NCBI GenBank assembly: GCA_964484195.1
Contig: CAZAER010000009.1
Location: 137,824 to 201,823 of the forward strand
DNA: 64,000 nucleotides
From: JALHOP01 sp964484195
GTDB lineage: Bacteria; Myxococcota; XYA12-FULL-58-9; JALHOP01
Direction: 5' to 3'
The notes beneath the pieces are model-generated. The model was given only the letters and a program-made list of their open reading frames with translations, was not told where the DNA came from and searched no databases. Made by a program: the position numbers and the translations under genes. Below are positions 24,085-33,786 of the stretch, piece after piece (positions within the stretch are counted from its first letter, which is position 1; each line of letters starts with the position of its first letter).

Positions 24085-26880
24085 ATGGCCAACCGGCGCA
24101 AGAAGGCACCGGCCGATTCCGTTTCCGAAAAGAAAGAAAGCTCGGCCAAAAAGGCCGCTTCGGGCCGTAAAACGCACGGTGAGGCCCTTGCCGTCGTTTT
24201 GGCCTGTCTCGGCATCATCACCCTGCTTTCCCTGGTGAGCTATGACGCCCGGGACACCTCGCTCAACGCCAGCGGCCGGGCCGCGGTCTCGAACTGGATT
24301 GGCCCGGCGGGCGCCTATTGGGCCGATCTCATGCTCCAGCTCGTGGGTATCGGCGCCTACGCCCTCGGCCTCGGCTGCGTGCTCGCCGGCTGGCGGGCCC
24401 TCGTCGGCCGCCGGGTCCGCCCGGGTGCCCGCGAGACCATCGGCGTCGCCCTGTTGGTCGTCAGCTCGGGTACGCTCGCGCACCTCGTGTTGGCGAGCGT
24501 TCAGCGCTCATATCCCGCGGGTGGCGTCGCCGGCGCCTTGCTCGGCCACTACCTGCGCACGCATTTCGCGATGCTCGGCGCGTACATCATGGCGGGCACG
24601 TTCGTTCTCCTGTCGCTGGCGCTGACCGCCGACGGCATCCTCCACGGTCTCGGTATGCGCGGTGCCTCCGCCGCCGGTGAGGCCGCGTCGCACGTGAAAT
24701 CGTGGTGGGCGCTGGTCGCCGAGCGCTTGAAGTCGCGTCGCATGGGCACGCTCGAGCCGGTCCCGGCGCTGGCGGGTGGCGGCGGTGACATCTCGAACCC
24801 CTGGGGTTGGGACGACGTCGAAGACGCCAAAGAGGTCGAACGCAAAGAGAAGCGCGAGAAGCGTGTCGAGGCTGCCCGCCAACGCGGACAGGAGCTCGGC
24901 GCTGCCGACGCCGCGGCCAAGCGCGAGAAAGCCGAAAAGAAGCCGCGCCGCGCGCCGCCGTCGGAGCCCGAGGTGGCCATCGACGACACCATCGATCTCT
25001 TCGCCGAAGAGGATTTCTCACCGGTGTTGAAGCCGACGCTCGACATCGTCGACGGCGGTGAGCCCCACGAGGCGCCCGAGCCGGAGATTCGCGCCGCCGA
25101 AGCCCCATTCCGCGGGGTCGACAAGCCCGCGGATCTCCCGCGCAAGAAAGAAAAGCGCGTACCGGCGCCTCCACCCGCTTTGATGGACGCGCCCATCGAC
25201 GAGTCGGATTTGCCGCCGTTGCAGGCGACCCGCTTGCTACCGCCCGACCCGGAGCCTGTGGCCGCTCCCATGCCCGTGCTGGCGGAGAAGCCCAAGCGCG
25301 AGAAGAAGCCCAAGCTCGGTGAGCCCGAGATCGTCGATGTGCGGCCGGACATCGACGCCGCCGCGATCATCGAAGCGACTGCCGCCGCCGTCGAAGAAGA
25401 CGCGAAGCCCAAGACCCTCGAGCTGCCGCCGGTGTCGTTGCTCGACTACGTGCAGGGCGAGCGCGCCGTCATCGACCCCGAGAAGCTCCGCGATAACGCA
25501 CAGCGCCTGGTGAAGACGCTCAAGGAGTACGGCATCGAGGGCTCGGTACGCGAGATCCGGCCCGGTCCGGTCGTCACCATGTACGAGTACGTGCCCGCGC
25601 CGGGCATCAAGATCTCGAAGATCGCCGGCCTCGCCGACGACCTCGCGATGAGCATGGCGGCGTTGCGCGTTCGTATCGTAGCCCCCATCCCCGGCAAGGG
25701 GGCGGTCGGCATCGAGATCCCGAACGAAGTGCGCGAGACCGTTTACTTGAAAGAGATCGTCGCGCACGACGCGTTCAAGAAGTCGGGCGCCGGCCTCACC
25801 ATGGCGCTCGGCAAAGACATCGAAGGCAACGCCTACGCGGCGAACCTCGCGAAGATGCCGCACTTGCTGGTCGCAGGCGCCACCGGCACCGGTAAGTCGG
25901 TGAGCATCAACGCGATGATCATGAGCATCCTCTTCAAGGCGACGCCCGACGAAGTGCGCATGATCATGGTCGATCCCAAGATGCTCGAGCTCTCGGTGTA
26001 CGAGGGCATCCCGCACTTGCTCTTGCCGGTCGTTACCGATCCGAAGAAGGCCGCTTTGGCGTTGCGCTGGGCCGTCGAGGAGATGGAGCGCCGCTACGAG
26101 ATCTTGTCGGCCACCGGTGTGCGTAACATCGACGGCTACAACGAGAAGCTCGCGGTCGCGAAAGAGAACGGCAAGCCGCTGGTCATTCCCGCCAAGAAAG
26201 AGGGCGAGGAAGATCGCGTTTGCGAGTCGATGCCGTACATCGTGGTCATCGTCGACGAGCTCGCCGACCTCATGATGGTGGCGAGCCGTGAGGTCGAAGG
26301 CTCGATCATGCGTCTCGCGCAAATGGCGCGCGCCGCGGGCATCCACTTGATCCTCGCGACGCAGCGGCCATCCGTCGACGTCCTCACCGGTGTCATCAAG
26401 GCGAACTTCCCCACGCGTATCGCGTTCCAGGTCGCGTCGAAGCACGACTCGCGCACCATCATCGACGGCAACGGCGCCGAGCACCTCTTGGGCCGCGGCG
26501 ACATGTTGTTCCTGTCGCCGGGTGTCGGCGGCATCAAACGCGTCCACGGCGCCTTCGTCTCCGACCAAGAGGTCGAGCGCACCGTCGCGTTCTGGAAAGA
26601 GCAGGCCAAGCCGCAGTACGACGAATCGATTCTCGCGCCGCGTCCGGACGAGAACGCCGAAGGTGGTGCGGGTGGCGAAGCCGAGGTGAAGGACGAGATG
26701 TACGATCAAGCGGTCGCCATCGTCGCCGAGACCCGTCAGGCCAGCATCTCGATGATCCAGCGTCGCCTGCGCATCGGTTACAACCGCGCTGCGCGTATGG
26801 TCGAGCTCATGGAAACCGAGGGCATCGTCGGACCCGCGGACGGCGCGAAGCCGCGCGAAGTCCTGGTGAACGCCATCTAG
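24085..26880 (+). CDS. ftsK: DNA translocase FtsK
   Basis: 931 aa. FtsK is the septal motor that pumps chromosome ends apart and activates XerCD at dif. The N-terminus (about 30-190) has four membrane segments. A charged, Pro-rich linker follows (about 210-450). The motor domain has Walker A GATGTGKSVS (about 599-608), MIMVDPKMLELSVYEGIPHL, Walker B YIVVIVDELADLMM (about 718-731), ILATQRPSVDVLTGVIKANF and the FQVASKHDSRTIID block. The C-terminal gamma winged helix (about 873-930) carries SISMIQRRLRIGYNRAARMVE for KOPS reading. Length and order are standard for the SpoIIIE/FtsK type with a short linker. Confidence 0.97.
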   Translation: MANRRKKAPADSVSEKKESSAKKAASGRKTHGEALAVVLACLGIITLLSLVSYDARDTSLNASGRAAVSNWIGPAGAYWADLMLQLVGIGAYALGLGCVLAGWRALVGRRVRPGARETIGVALLVVSSGTLAHLVLASVQRSYPAGGVAGALLGHYLRTHFAMLGAYIMAGTFVLLSLALTADGILHGLGMRGASAAGEAASHVKSWWALVAERLKSRRMGTLEPVPALAGGGGDISNPWGWDDVEDAKEVERKEKREKRVEAARQRGQELGAADAAAKREKAEKKPRRAPPSEPEVAIDDTIDLFAEEDFSPVLKPTLDIVDGGEPHEAPEPEIRAAEAPFRGVDKPADLPRKKEKRVPAPPPALMDAPIDESDLPPLQATRLLPPDPEPVAAPMPVLAEKPKREKKPKLGEPEIVDVRPDIDAAAIIEATAAAVEEDAKPKTLELPPVSLLDYVQGERAVIDPEKLRDNAQRLVKTLKEYGIEGSVREIRPGPVVTMYEYVPAPGIKISKIAGLADDLAMSMAALRVRIVAPIPGKGAVGIEIPNEVRETVYLKEIVAHDAFKKSGAGLTMALGKDIEGNAYAANLAKMPHLLVAGATGTGKSVSINAMIMSILFKATPDEVRMIMVDPKMLELSVYEGIPHLLLPVVTDPKKAALALRWAVEEMERRYEILSATGVRNIDGYNEKLAVAKENGKPLVIPAKKEGEEDRVCESMPYIVVIVDELADLMMVASREVEGSIMRLAQMARAAGIHLILATQRPSVDVLTGVIKANFPTRIAFQVASKHDSRTIIDGNGAEHLLGRGDMLFLSPGVGGIKRVHGAFVSDQEVERTVAFWKEQAKPQYDESILAPRPDENAEGGAGGEAEVKDEMYDQAVAIVAETRQASISMIQRRLRIGYNRAARMVELMETEGIVGPADGAKPREVLVNAI

Positions 26881-29216
26881 TCTTCGAAGGCGCCGATGGA
26901 GAATGGCGCGCCGCGAGCCGCGCCCGTCAGATCGAAGCCGGTGCCGCCGCAGTGCTGCGGTGCCTCGAGGCTGCCGCAGTCGCTCGTGGTCGCGTCTTTG
27001 CCGGAGGTTTTGACGCCCATCGGGTCGGTCGCGAGCAGCAGGCTGTAGTCGTTGTCGACGACTTCGTAGATGTCGTCGTCGGTGGTGTCGAAAAGGACGT
27101 CGTCGGCGCCGTCTTCGTCGTCGAACACCTGGCTCGATGCTTGCGCACCGACGACGTTGCCGCTATAGCGAACATGGGCGGTGCCGTCGTTGCAGGCAAG
27201 ACCATTCTGGCCGTCGACCTCGGCTCCGGTCTCGTGGGCGACGACCTGCCATGCCGAGCCGTTCCAACGGGCCTCCCAGTACGGGATGTCGCAACCCAAG
27301 AGCAGGTTGTTCTGGAAGGAGAGGGGATCGACGCCGTTGCCGTAGGTCGAGGTCGGGTACTCCTCGTGAACGCAATGGCCGACCAATGGGTTGGTGTGCG
27401 TGCTGAAGATGTTGTTGGTGACGATTGGGTGCCCCCCATTCATCAAGTGGAGGCCTCGATGGGTGCCGTAGACGGTGTTTCCGGTGATGCTCATCGGGTG
27501 AATCTCGTCGCAGCCGAAGAGTGGCGGCGCGAGGTGCACCGTGATGCCGCTGCCGAGGTTCCCGGTCGCGACGATGACGTTATCGCGGATGGTCACCGGC
27601 TCGACGGACGCGAGCGAAATACCGGTCGCCGGATTGGGACCGGACGTCGCGACCACGAACATGCGATTGTTCGCGAACGTTCCGGTGGCCGTCTTCGAGA
27701 GCGCGATGCCCACCGCGGAGCCGCCGACGACCATGCTCACCCCGCTCGGGCCCACCGCGATGACGTTCCCGACGATGGAAAAACCGCCATCGGCCGCGAC
27801 TCCGGTGCTGCCAGTCAGACTGCCAGCGGCCATGAGAGTGCTGCCCGCGATGGTCAGCATTCCGCCGGCTTCGACGGCGGTGCTCGTCGTCGTGCTCGCG
27901 CTGCCAGAGCGAACTACCGACCCGGACATGGCGATGGCCGAGCGCGGCGCGCGGACGCCGAGCGTGCGCTGGGCGGCCTTTGCATCGATGGTCACGCCTT
28001 CGAGCACCGTGTCGGCACCGCTATCGACAATCACACCGATCGAGGTGTGCTGTGCCGCGCTGTCGATCATGGTGTCGCGCAAGGTGAGGCCACCGGCGAC
28101 GTTGCGCGCGAGCAGGCCGACGGTCTCGTGGGCGTCGTCGACCGTGATCGCGAGATTCGCGATGCTCACCGCCGCGGGCACTTCGGCGACCAGCACCCCG
28201 ATGGCGTCGTAGTGGAGTCGCGTGCGGTACAGAAACGGGTCGTGCACAGCGAACGACGGCGAGTATCCGCCCTCGAGGTCGACGCCGTAGCCGACGATCT
28301 GCACGAGCTCGTCGTAAGCGGCGACGCCGCCGCGGCCGGCGATACGGACGCGATGCAGCTGGCGCGCGCGCGCCAAGGCGATGGCTCGCTGTATCGAGCG
28401 TAGCGGGGCGTTGGGACTGCCGATCTCGGAGGCGTGTGGCCCGCAGTCGATGCCGGTGGGACAAAACACGTAGATGGCGTCGTCCGCGGCGTTGAACGTC
28501 GCGTGTCCGAACGAGCCCCCAGTCGTGGTGTTCGCTTTCACGCACCAGTGCCAAAGGCTGGGACCTGGGACCGAGATGGTGATGCTCGAGCTCGGAGCTG
28601 CGATTTCCTGAGTGACGACCGGAACGGCGCATGCGGCATCGCGGGCGACGAGGATGGTGTAGCTGGCGGCTCCGCTGCGTGTCGTCCACGTGAGCGTCGT
28701 CGTCAGCTCGGTGATGAGGCTCGCGTTCGGTGGCGCCACGGGATCCGGCGGTGAGGTGTCATCCGCGGCGCCGAAGCCGGTGAAGCCGATGGAATTCGCT
28801 TCGGGGTCGATGACCGCGCCGCCAACCGCGACGAGCCCCGAGACCGTGACCGTGTAGCCGATGCCGAGGCCCTGCTCCGCGGTTTTGAGCGTGACGATGG
28901 TCGCGTTGCTCGCGAAGGCATCGTGAATCTCCAAAGCCGGCGCTATCGCGTAGTGAACGAGCTCGCGCGCGAGGCTCGGGAGCACCTCTTGGTCGAAGGT
29001 CAGCACGACCGTCGTCGCGTCGATGGCCGTGGCGTTGCGCAGAGCCAGCGCGCTCGCCGACAGCTCGGTGACACATCGGCCGCTCGGTGAGCAGACGTAG
29101 CCATCGACACAATCCGTGTCGGCCGCGCAGTTGATGGTCGCGTCCTCGGGAACCACCAGCTCCACGCCGCACCCGGTGACCGCGATAACGGTCATGAGCG
29201 ATGCCGCGCGCTTCAC
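26877..29216 (-). CDS. Beta-helix lipoprotein A (A/C subtype)
   Basis: 779 aa, GTG start overlapping the stop of the upstream partner (GTGA). Lipobox VTGC (Cys16). Then a Cys-rich Asp motif (CAADTDC...CSPSGRC, about residues 29-48), an Ig-like segment with VVLTFDQEV, an FnIII-like domain ending ..WHWCVKANT, and a long right-handed beta helix (about 270-650) marked by repeated short strands with Ile/Val/Asn turns such as ITGNTVYG and VTNNIFSTH. The end is the conserved FSIGAFED. It is the last of four tandem paralogues and resembles the third most. Likely exposed on the outer membrane, possibly binding polysaccharide; no pectin-lyase catalytic set was recognised. Confidence 0.75.
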   Translation of the reverse strand: MKRAASLMTVIAVTGCGVELVVPEDATINCAADTDCVDGYVCSPSGRCVTELSASALALRNATAIDATTVVLTFDQEVLPSLARELVHYAIAPALEIHDAFASNATIVTLKTAEQGLGIGYTVTVSGLVAVGGAVIDPEANSIGFTGFGAADDTSPPDPVAPPNASLITELTTTLTWTTRSGAASYTILVARDAACAVPVVTQEIAAPSSSITISVPGPSLWHWCVKANTTTGGSFGHATFNAADDAIYVFCPTGIDCGPHASEIGSPNAPLRSIQRAIALARARQLHRVRIAGRGGVAAYDELVQIVGYGVDLEGGYSPSFAVHDPFLYRTRLHYDAIGVLVAEVPAAVSIANLAITVDDAHETVGLLARNVAGGLTLRDTMIDSAAQHTSIGVIVDSGADTVLEGVTIDAKAAQRTLGVRAPRSAIAMSGSVVRSGSASTTTSTAVEAGGMLTIAGSTLMAAGSLTGSTGVAADGGFSIVGNVIAVGPSGVSMVVGGSAVGIALSKTATGTFANNRMFVVATSGPNPATGISLASVEPVTIRDNVIVATGNLGSGITVHLAPPLFGCDEIHPMSITGNTVYGTHRGLHLMNGGHPIVTNNIFSTHTNPLVGHCVHEEYPTSTYGNGVDPLSFQNNLLLGCDIPYWEARWNGSAWQVVAHETGAEVDGQNGLACNDGTAHVRYSGNVVGAQASSQVFDDEDGADDVLFDTTDDDIYEVVDNDYSLLLATDPMGVKTSGKDATTSDCGSLEAPQHCGGTGFDLTGAARGAPFSIGAFED

Positions 29217-31423
29217 CGCTCACGCTCGTAGGCACCGATCGACACCGACACGGTGCGGGTCGCGGATGCGTAGTCGTCGCGAATGTCCCCGCAAGGCACC
29301 TCGCCGTGGAGACCACAGCTCGCGAGGCTGGTGTCGCGTCCACCCTCCACGATGAGCAGCTGGTTGGTACGCAACGGGCCGGCGGCGCCATCGAGTCGCA
29401 AGTCCCAGCGGTTGTCGATGCTCCCGTCACTCGCGACGATGGTCGAAGGGTTGTCATCGGCGCCGTCCGCGTCTTGGAACAGGTCGGTCGGTGCGAGCAG
29501 CGATTTGTGGTTGCCGCGGTAGACAACACCATCATTGAGCGAGTTATCGTCGCGCGCTTCCGTCTGGTCGTCGTCGTAGTTGGCGTTGAGCACGCGCAGC
29601 GTCGAAACACACCCGACAGCCGCGTTGCCCTGGAAGGAGTGGAAGTCGTCGAGCGAGCCGGAGAGATGCGCACCCACGCCCGCGGCCGCCTCTAAACACG
29701 CCAGGAGATTGTTCGTTGCCATCACCTGGACACCGCGAATGCGGACCGGTGTCGCCAGCGCCGTGGTGAGGCCGGCGGCGATGGTGTTGTGCGCGAGGTT
29801 GACGATCGGGTCGGTGACCTCACTCTCGACGTCGACGGTGGCGACCAGGATGTCGTCGCCGGCGTTCACGCCGCCGGACCACATCAAGTTGTTGCTCACG
29901 GTGATGCTGCCAATCGTGCAATGCCTGACCGACAGCGCCGGGCTGCCGACGGTGCTTACGGCATTCTTTTGGATGACGAGGTTGGGACAGCCATAGGCGT
30001 CCGGGGTCACGACGATGCCGGTGCCGACGATGGCGGAATTTTCGAGGATCCCTCCGCCTTGGCCCACGAAGGTGAGTGCCGGCCCGCCTTGTGCGTGGAA
30101 GCGGTTACGGCGGAGGATCGCCGCGCCCGAGCCGCGTACGACGACCGGTCCTTCGGCGCGCGAGTCTTCGACGACCGGGCCACTGTCGTCCTCGGAGGCG
30201 CTGTCGATGACGAGAGCCTGACCGGCCGCGTCAGTCACCTCGAGAACGCAATCGCGGACGAGAACATTGCGGCTGCAACCGGCAAGGAGCAACGCGGTGC
30301 CACCGCTCTCCGCCTGCACCGTGAGCCCTTCGATGACCAAGGTGTCGACGACGCTCACGGCCTGCATGGCGCGCGCACCGCCGCGAAGGGTCGTGGGATA
30401 GAGCGTAGGGTCGCGCGTGGTGAACGTCGGGTCCCAGCCGCCGATGACGTCGTAACGGCCGCTGGTTAGCGCCAGGGTGTCTTCGTAGACCGCACCGCCG
30501 CCTCTCCCTGCGATGTCGAGTGTCGCAGCGCCCAGCGCGTCGGCGGTCGCGGCGCCGCGCGAGATGCTCCAGAACGGGAGCTCCTGTGTCCCGGCTTCCC
30601 AGTGTTCGTCCGTCGGCCCGACGGCACATTCTTCGGTGGGTGGGCAGTAGACGTGCACGGCAGTGCCGGGCAGCGCGAAACGGGAGACTGCCGAGTAGCT
30701 CTCGGAGATGTCGCTCGTCACCTTCCAGAAGTACGCGTGACCGCCTTCCACGGCGAGCGGGAGCATGGGCTCGCTGGCGGTGAAATAACCTTCGGGTGGG
30801 GTCAGCGGATGCAGTCGTTGCAGCGCCGCGTCGAGGGCGACGAGCACGTAGTAGGCCTGTGCATCCCGGCGCTCCGCCCAACGGAGCTCGACCTGAACCC
30901 CACTCAAGACCGCACGGTCGGTGGGCGCGGTCGGCTGCGGAGGCACCGGGTCGACCGGGTCGCCGTGGCCGGTGAAAGGTTTGACCGTATCGTCTTCGCT
31001 GAGGCCGTAGCCGAAGGCGTCTGTCAGCCCGATGAAACGCAGCTCGTAGGGCCGCGCCACCTGCTTCGTGGTGTGGAGGATGAGGGTATGGTTCGCGTCG
31101 ATGAGCTCGATGCTGGTGATGCCGAGCCCTGGCGTGATGCGGTAGAGGTCCAGGTCCTGCGCGGCCATATCGGGAAGCGGCTTGTTGAACACGACGACGA
31201 CGCGAAAGCTCGTGCTCGGCGCGAGCGACGTGACCTCCAAGGGACCAGCATCCGTGGTGGACACGCAGCGTTCGATGTCGGTGTTGCACGTGTAGTCACG
31301 CGGGCAGTCGCCGTCGTCGGCGCACGTGATCTCGGTGCCCGGCGCGACGTCGAGATCGACGCCGCACCCGACGAGCGTCAGAGCCGTTAGGAGGAGGGCC
31401 GGGGAGAGGCCGCACCGATACAT
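29213..31423 (-). CDS. Beta-helix lipoprotein B (B/D subtype)
   Basis: 736 aa from the ATG of MYRCGLSPALL; the open frame upstream has no signal. Lipobox LVGC (Cys20). The Cys-rich Asp motif is CADDGDCPRDYTC (about 34-46). The Ig-like segment has FRVVVVFNKPLPD, the FnIII-like domain has VELRWAERRDAQAYYVLVA and YFWKVTSDIS, and the beta helix occupies about 250-600. It ends VSVSIGAYERER. Its stop overlaps the GTG of gene A, so the two are coupled. It is closest to gene D (same FNKPL segment and FWKV). Between gene C and this gene is only a 68-base gap. Confidence 0.75.
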   Translation of the reverse strand: MYRCGLSPALLLTALTLVGCGVDLDVAPGTEITCADDGDCPRDYTCNTDIERCVSTTDAGPLEVTSLAPSTSFRVVVVFNKPLPDMAAQDLDLYRITPGLGITSIELIDANHTLILHTTKQVARPYELRFIGLTDAFGYGLSEDDTVKPFTGHGDPVDPVPPQPTAPTDRAVLSGVQVELRWAERRDAQAYYVLVALDAALQRLHPLTPPEGYFTASEPMLPLAVEGGHAYFWKVTSDISESYSAVSRFALPGTAVHVYCPPTEECAVGPTDEHWEAGTQELPFWSISRGAATADALGAATLDIAGRGGGAVYEDTLALTSGRYDVIGGWDPTFTTRDPTLYPTTLRGGARAMQAVSVVDTLVIEGLTVQAESGGTALLLAGCSRNVLVRDCVLEVTDAAGQALVIDSASEDDSGPVVEDSRAEGPVVVRGSGAAILRRNRFHAQGGPALTFVGQGGGILENSAIVGTGIVVTPDAYGCPNLVIQKNAVSTVGSPALSVRHCTIGSITVSNNLMWSGGVNAGDDILVATVDVESEVTDPIVNLAHNTIAAGLTTALATPVRIRGVQVMATNNLLACLEAAAGVGAHLSGSLDDFHSFQGNAAVGCVSTLRVLNANYDDDQTEARDDNSLNDGVVYRGNHKSLLAPTDLFQDADGADDNPSTIVASDGSIDNRWDLRLDGAAGPLRTNQLLIVEGGRDTSLASCGLHGEVPCGDIRDDYASATRTVSVSIGAYERER

Positions 31424-31491
31424 CGCCTCGGAGTCTAGCCGCCGCTCGGCCGTGGGGCCATGACGGGGATCACACACACGGGATGGACCAA

Positions 31492-33786
31492 TTAGTCCTT
31501 TTCGTACGCACCGATGGACCACGGAACCGTGCGCGGCGACCCCGAGAAGTCCACGTCCGCACCCCCGCACGGCAGGGCCCCGTCACCGCAATCGTTGCCG
31601 GTGCCGACCTTGCCGCCGCCGCGGATGCCAAGAGCATCTGTGTCGAGGCGGAGCGACAGATCGTTGTCGGCGGCTTCCGATACGCTGTTGTCGCCGGTCT
31701 CGAGAAATAAATTGTCGGGTCCGTCCACGTCGGTGAAGAGGGTGCTAGCAGCCACGGTGCCACTGATGTTGCCGCTATAGCGGACGATTTGGTCTGGTTC
31801 TTCGCGGCAAGCACCGCCGTTCAGGGCATTGACGGCGCTTGCATCGGTGAGCGCCTGATAGCTGCTGGTGAGCTGACCGGGAGCACCTCGCTTCTCGCCA
31901 TAGACCGTCGTGCAATCGACGAGTGCGTTGTTCTGGAACGAAAGCGGGTCGGCGGTGTCGTAGCCGACATAAGGAGTCTCGATCATGCAGACACCGGTGA
32001 CACGCAGGAGATTGTTGCTGATCACCGGGCTGCCGGCATGGAGCTCGATGCCGTAGCCGCTGGAGTGCACGGTGTTGCCGACGATCTTGGTGAGGGCGCC
32101 GTCGCCGCAGGGTCGGGTGATGCCGTCGATGTCGTTGAGCTCGATGCCGCACGTGGAGACGTTGACGCCGCCCGCGACGATGACGTTATCGCGGACGACG
32201 ACGGGGTGACCTTCCGCGTAGATTCCGGTCGCTATGAAGCTGGCGCTAGCATAGATGCGGCTGCGCTCGACCAGACCCGCGCCGATGCGGGCCGCGAGGG
32301 CGAGTGAGGCGTCGCGCGCGACGATGAGGCTTCCGGCGATGGTGACCGTGCCGGAGGCCTCGACCGCGACACTCTCACCCGCGGACGTTCCCGTGATGAT
32401 GGTGGTGTTCACGAGCGCGACCGCACCTCGGTCGCTGCGCACGCCTCTGCTGGTCGCCGAGATGCCGACGCCGTTCCCGGGCAAGACCGATGAATCGACG
32501 ATGTGGAGCTCGCGCGTCGTGCTGCTGCCGATGCCGGCTGCGTGATGGGAGGCGCTGGTGGTGATTTTCGCGCGCTCGAGGGTCACGACATCGGCCCCGG
32601 CGATGCGCAGGCCGGTGGCGTCGCCGGGGCCGTTGGCGTGCATCCATACGTCGCGGAGCGTCACCGCGTCGGCGGAGGTCACCACGACGGCGATGGGCGC
32701 GTAGGTCGTGTCGCCGGTGAAGCGCAATCCCGAGACGAGAATCGGATCGGTGAGGCCGCTCAGGATCAAGGCGCTGCTCGCGAATCTGATCTCGGTCGGA
32801 TGGAGGTCCGCGTCCGCCATGACGAACGTGCTATCGTAGCCGCCGGCGAGGTCGACGCTGACTCCCGTGACCTGCACCGCTTCTTCGTACGCCGCGCCTC
32901 CGCCCCGGCTTGCGATGCGTACCGTTGGTAGGCCGAGCTGCTGTGCCAACGTTACGGCGCGTTGCACGCCGCGCATCGGCGCATCGGGGCTGCCGACTTC
33001 GGCATCGCTCGCGGAGCAGCTCGCGGCGGCGTCGCAATGAACGTAGATGGCGTCATCGGTGACGTGGAAGATGCCGTGACCCGCGGCGGCGCCCGAAAGA
33101 TTGCTGCTCACGCACCAGTGATACACGCCGGTCGACGGCAGGCTGACCGCGATGCTCGTCGCTTCCGCAGAAACGGATCGCGTGAGGATCGGTGACGCGC
33201 AGGTCGCGTCCGTCGCGACCTCGACGGTGTACTGGGTCGCGCCGTTGCGCGCGCTCCACACCAAGACCTGCGACAGGCCGATGACCAGGGCATCGTCGGT
33301 GGGCGCGAGGGCCGTCGGCGGAGTCGCATCGGCAGGGGTGCCAAACCCGAGGAACACCGCGCTGGCCGCCGCGGGATCGATGAACGTGCCTCCGGCGCCG
33401 ATCACTCCGTCGGTGGTGACCGTGTAGCTCACGCCGAAGATTTGATCGTCGGTACGCAGAATGACCGACGCATCGTCGTCGTCCCGACGAGCGTCGAGGA
33501 CTGCGAGCGCTGGAGTGATCGTGTAGTGCTCGCGCTCGCGCGCCACCGCGCCGACGAGCGCTTGGTCGAAGATGAGCCGCACCTGATTGCCGTCGATGGC
33601 CGCCGCGGCAAGTAGCGCCAGAGCGGACGTCGACAGCTCGGCGACACACAGTCCGCTCGGGGAGCAAACCGCGCCGTCGACGCAGTCCCCATCGTCGCGG
33701 CAGACCACCTCGACTCCCTCGGGTACATCGAGGTTCACGCCGCAAGCGCTCGAGAGCGCGGCCACGAGCAGCAAGGGCCGCCTCAT
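31492..33786 (-). CDS. Beta-helix lipoprotein C (A/C subtype)
   Basis: 764 aa. Lipobox SSAC (Cys15) after MRRPLLLVAAL. Cys-rich Asp motif CRDDGDCVDGAVCSPSGLC (about 29-47), Ig-like VRLIFDQALVGAV, an FnIII-like domain with YHWCVSSNLSG, and a right-handed beta helix (about 260-640) with strands such as IVGNTVHSSGYG and VISNNLLRVT. It ends PWSIGAYEKD. The ATG overlaps the stop of gene D (ATGA). Pairwise it is closest to gene A: both carry CVDGxVCSPSGxC, (S/T)ALAL and LIFDQ or LTFDQ. Anchored lipoprotein of unknown ligand. Confidence 0.75.
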   Translation of the reverse strand: MRRPLLLVAALSSACGVNLDVPEGVEVVCRDDGDCVDGAVCSPSGLCVAELSTSALALLAAAAIDGNQVRLIFDQALVGAVAREREHYTITPALAVLDARRDDDDASVILRTDDQIFGVSYTVTTDGVIGAGGTFIDPAAASAVFLGFGTPADATPPTALAPTDDALVIGLSQVLVWSARNGATQYTVEVATDATCASPILTRSVSAEATSIAVSLPSTGVYHWCVSSNLSGAAAGHGIFHVTDDAIYVHCDAAASCSASDAEVGSPDAPMRGVQRAVTLAQQLGLPTVRIASRGGGAAYEEAVQVTGVSVDLAGGYDSTFVMADADLHPTEIRFASSALILSGLTDPILVSGLRFTGDTTYAPIAVVVTSADAVTLRDVWMHANGPGDATGLRIAGADVVTLERAKITTSASHHAAGIGSSTTRELHIVDSSVLPGNGVGISATSRGVRSDRGAVALVNTTIITGTSAGESVAVEASGTVTIAGSLIVARDASLALAARIGAGLVERSRIYASASFIATGIYAEGHPVVVRDNVIVAGGVNVSTCGIELNDIDGITRPCGDGALTKIVGNTVHSSGYGIELHAGSPVISNNLLRVTGVCMIETPYVGYDTADPLSFQNNALVDCTTVYGEKRGAPGQLTSSYQALTDASAVNALNGGACREEPDQIVRYSGNISGTVAASTLFTDVDGPDNLFLETGDNSVSEAADNDLSLRLDTDALGIRGGGKVGTGNDCGDGALPCGGADVDFSGSPRTVPWSIGAYEKD

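Noticed and set aside
25237..26709. 490-codon open frame opposite ftsK
   Set aside because: Antisense of the highly conserved motor domain; no motif of its own.
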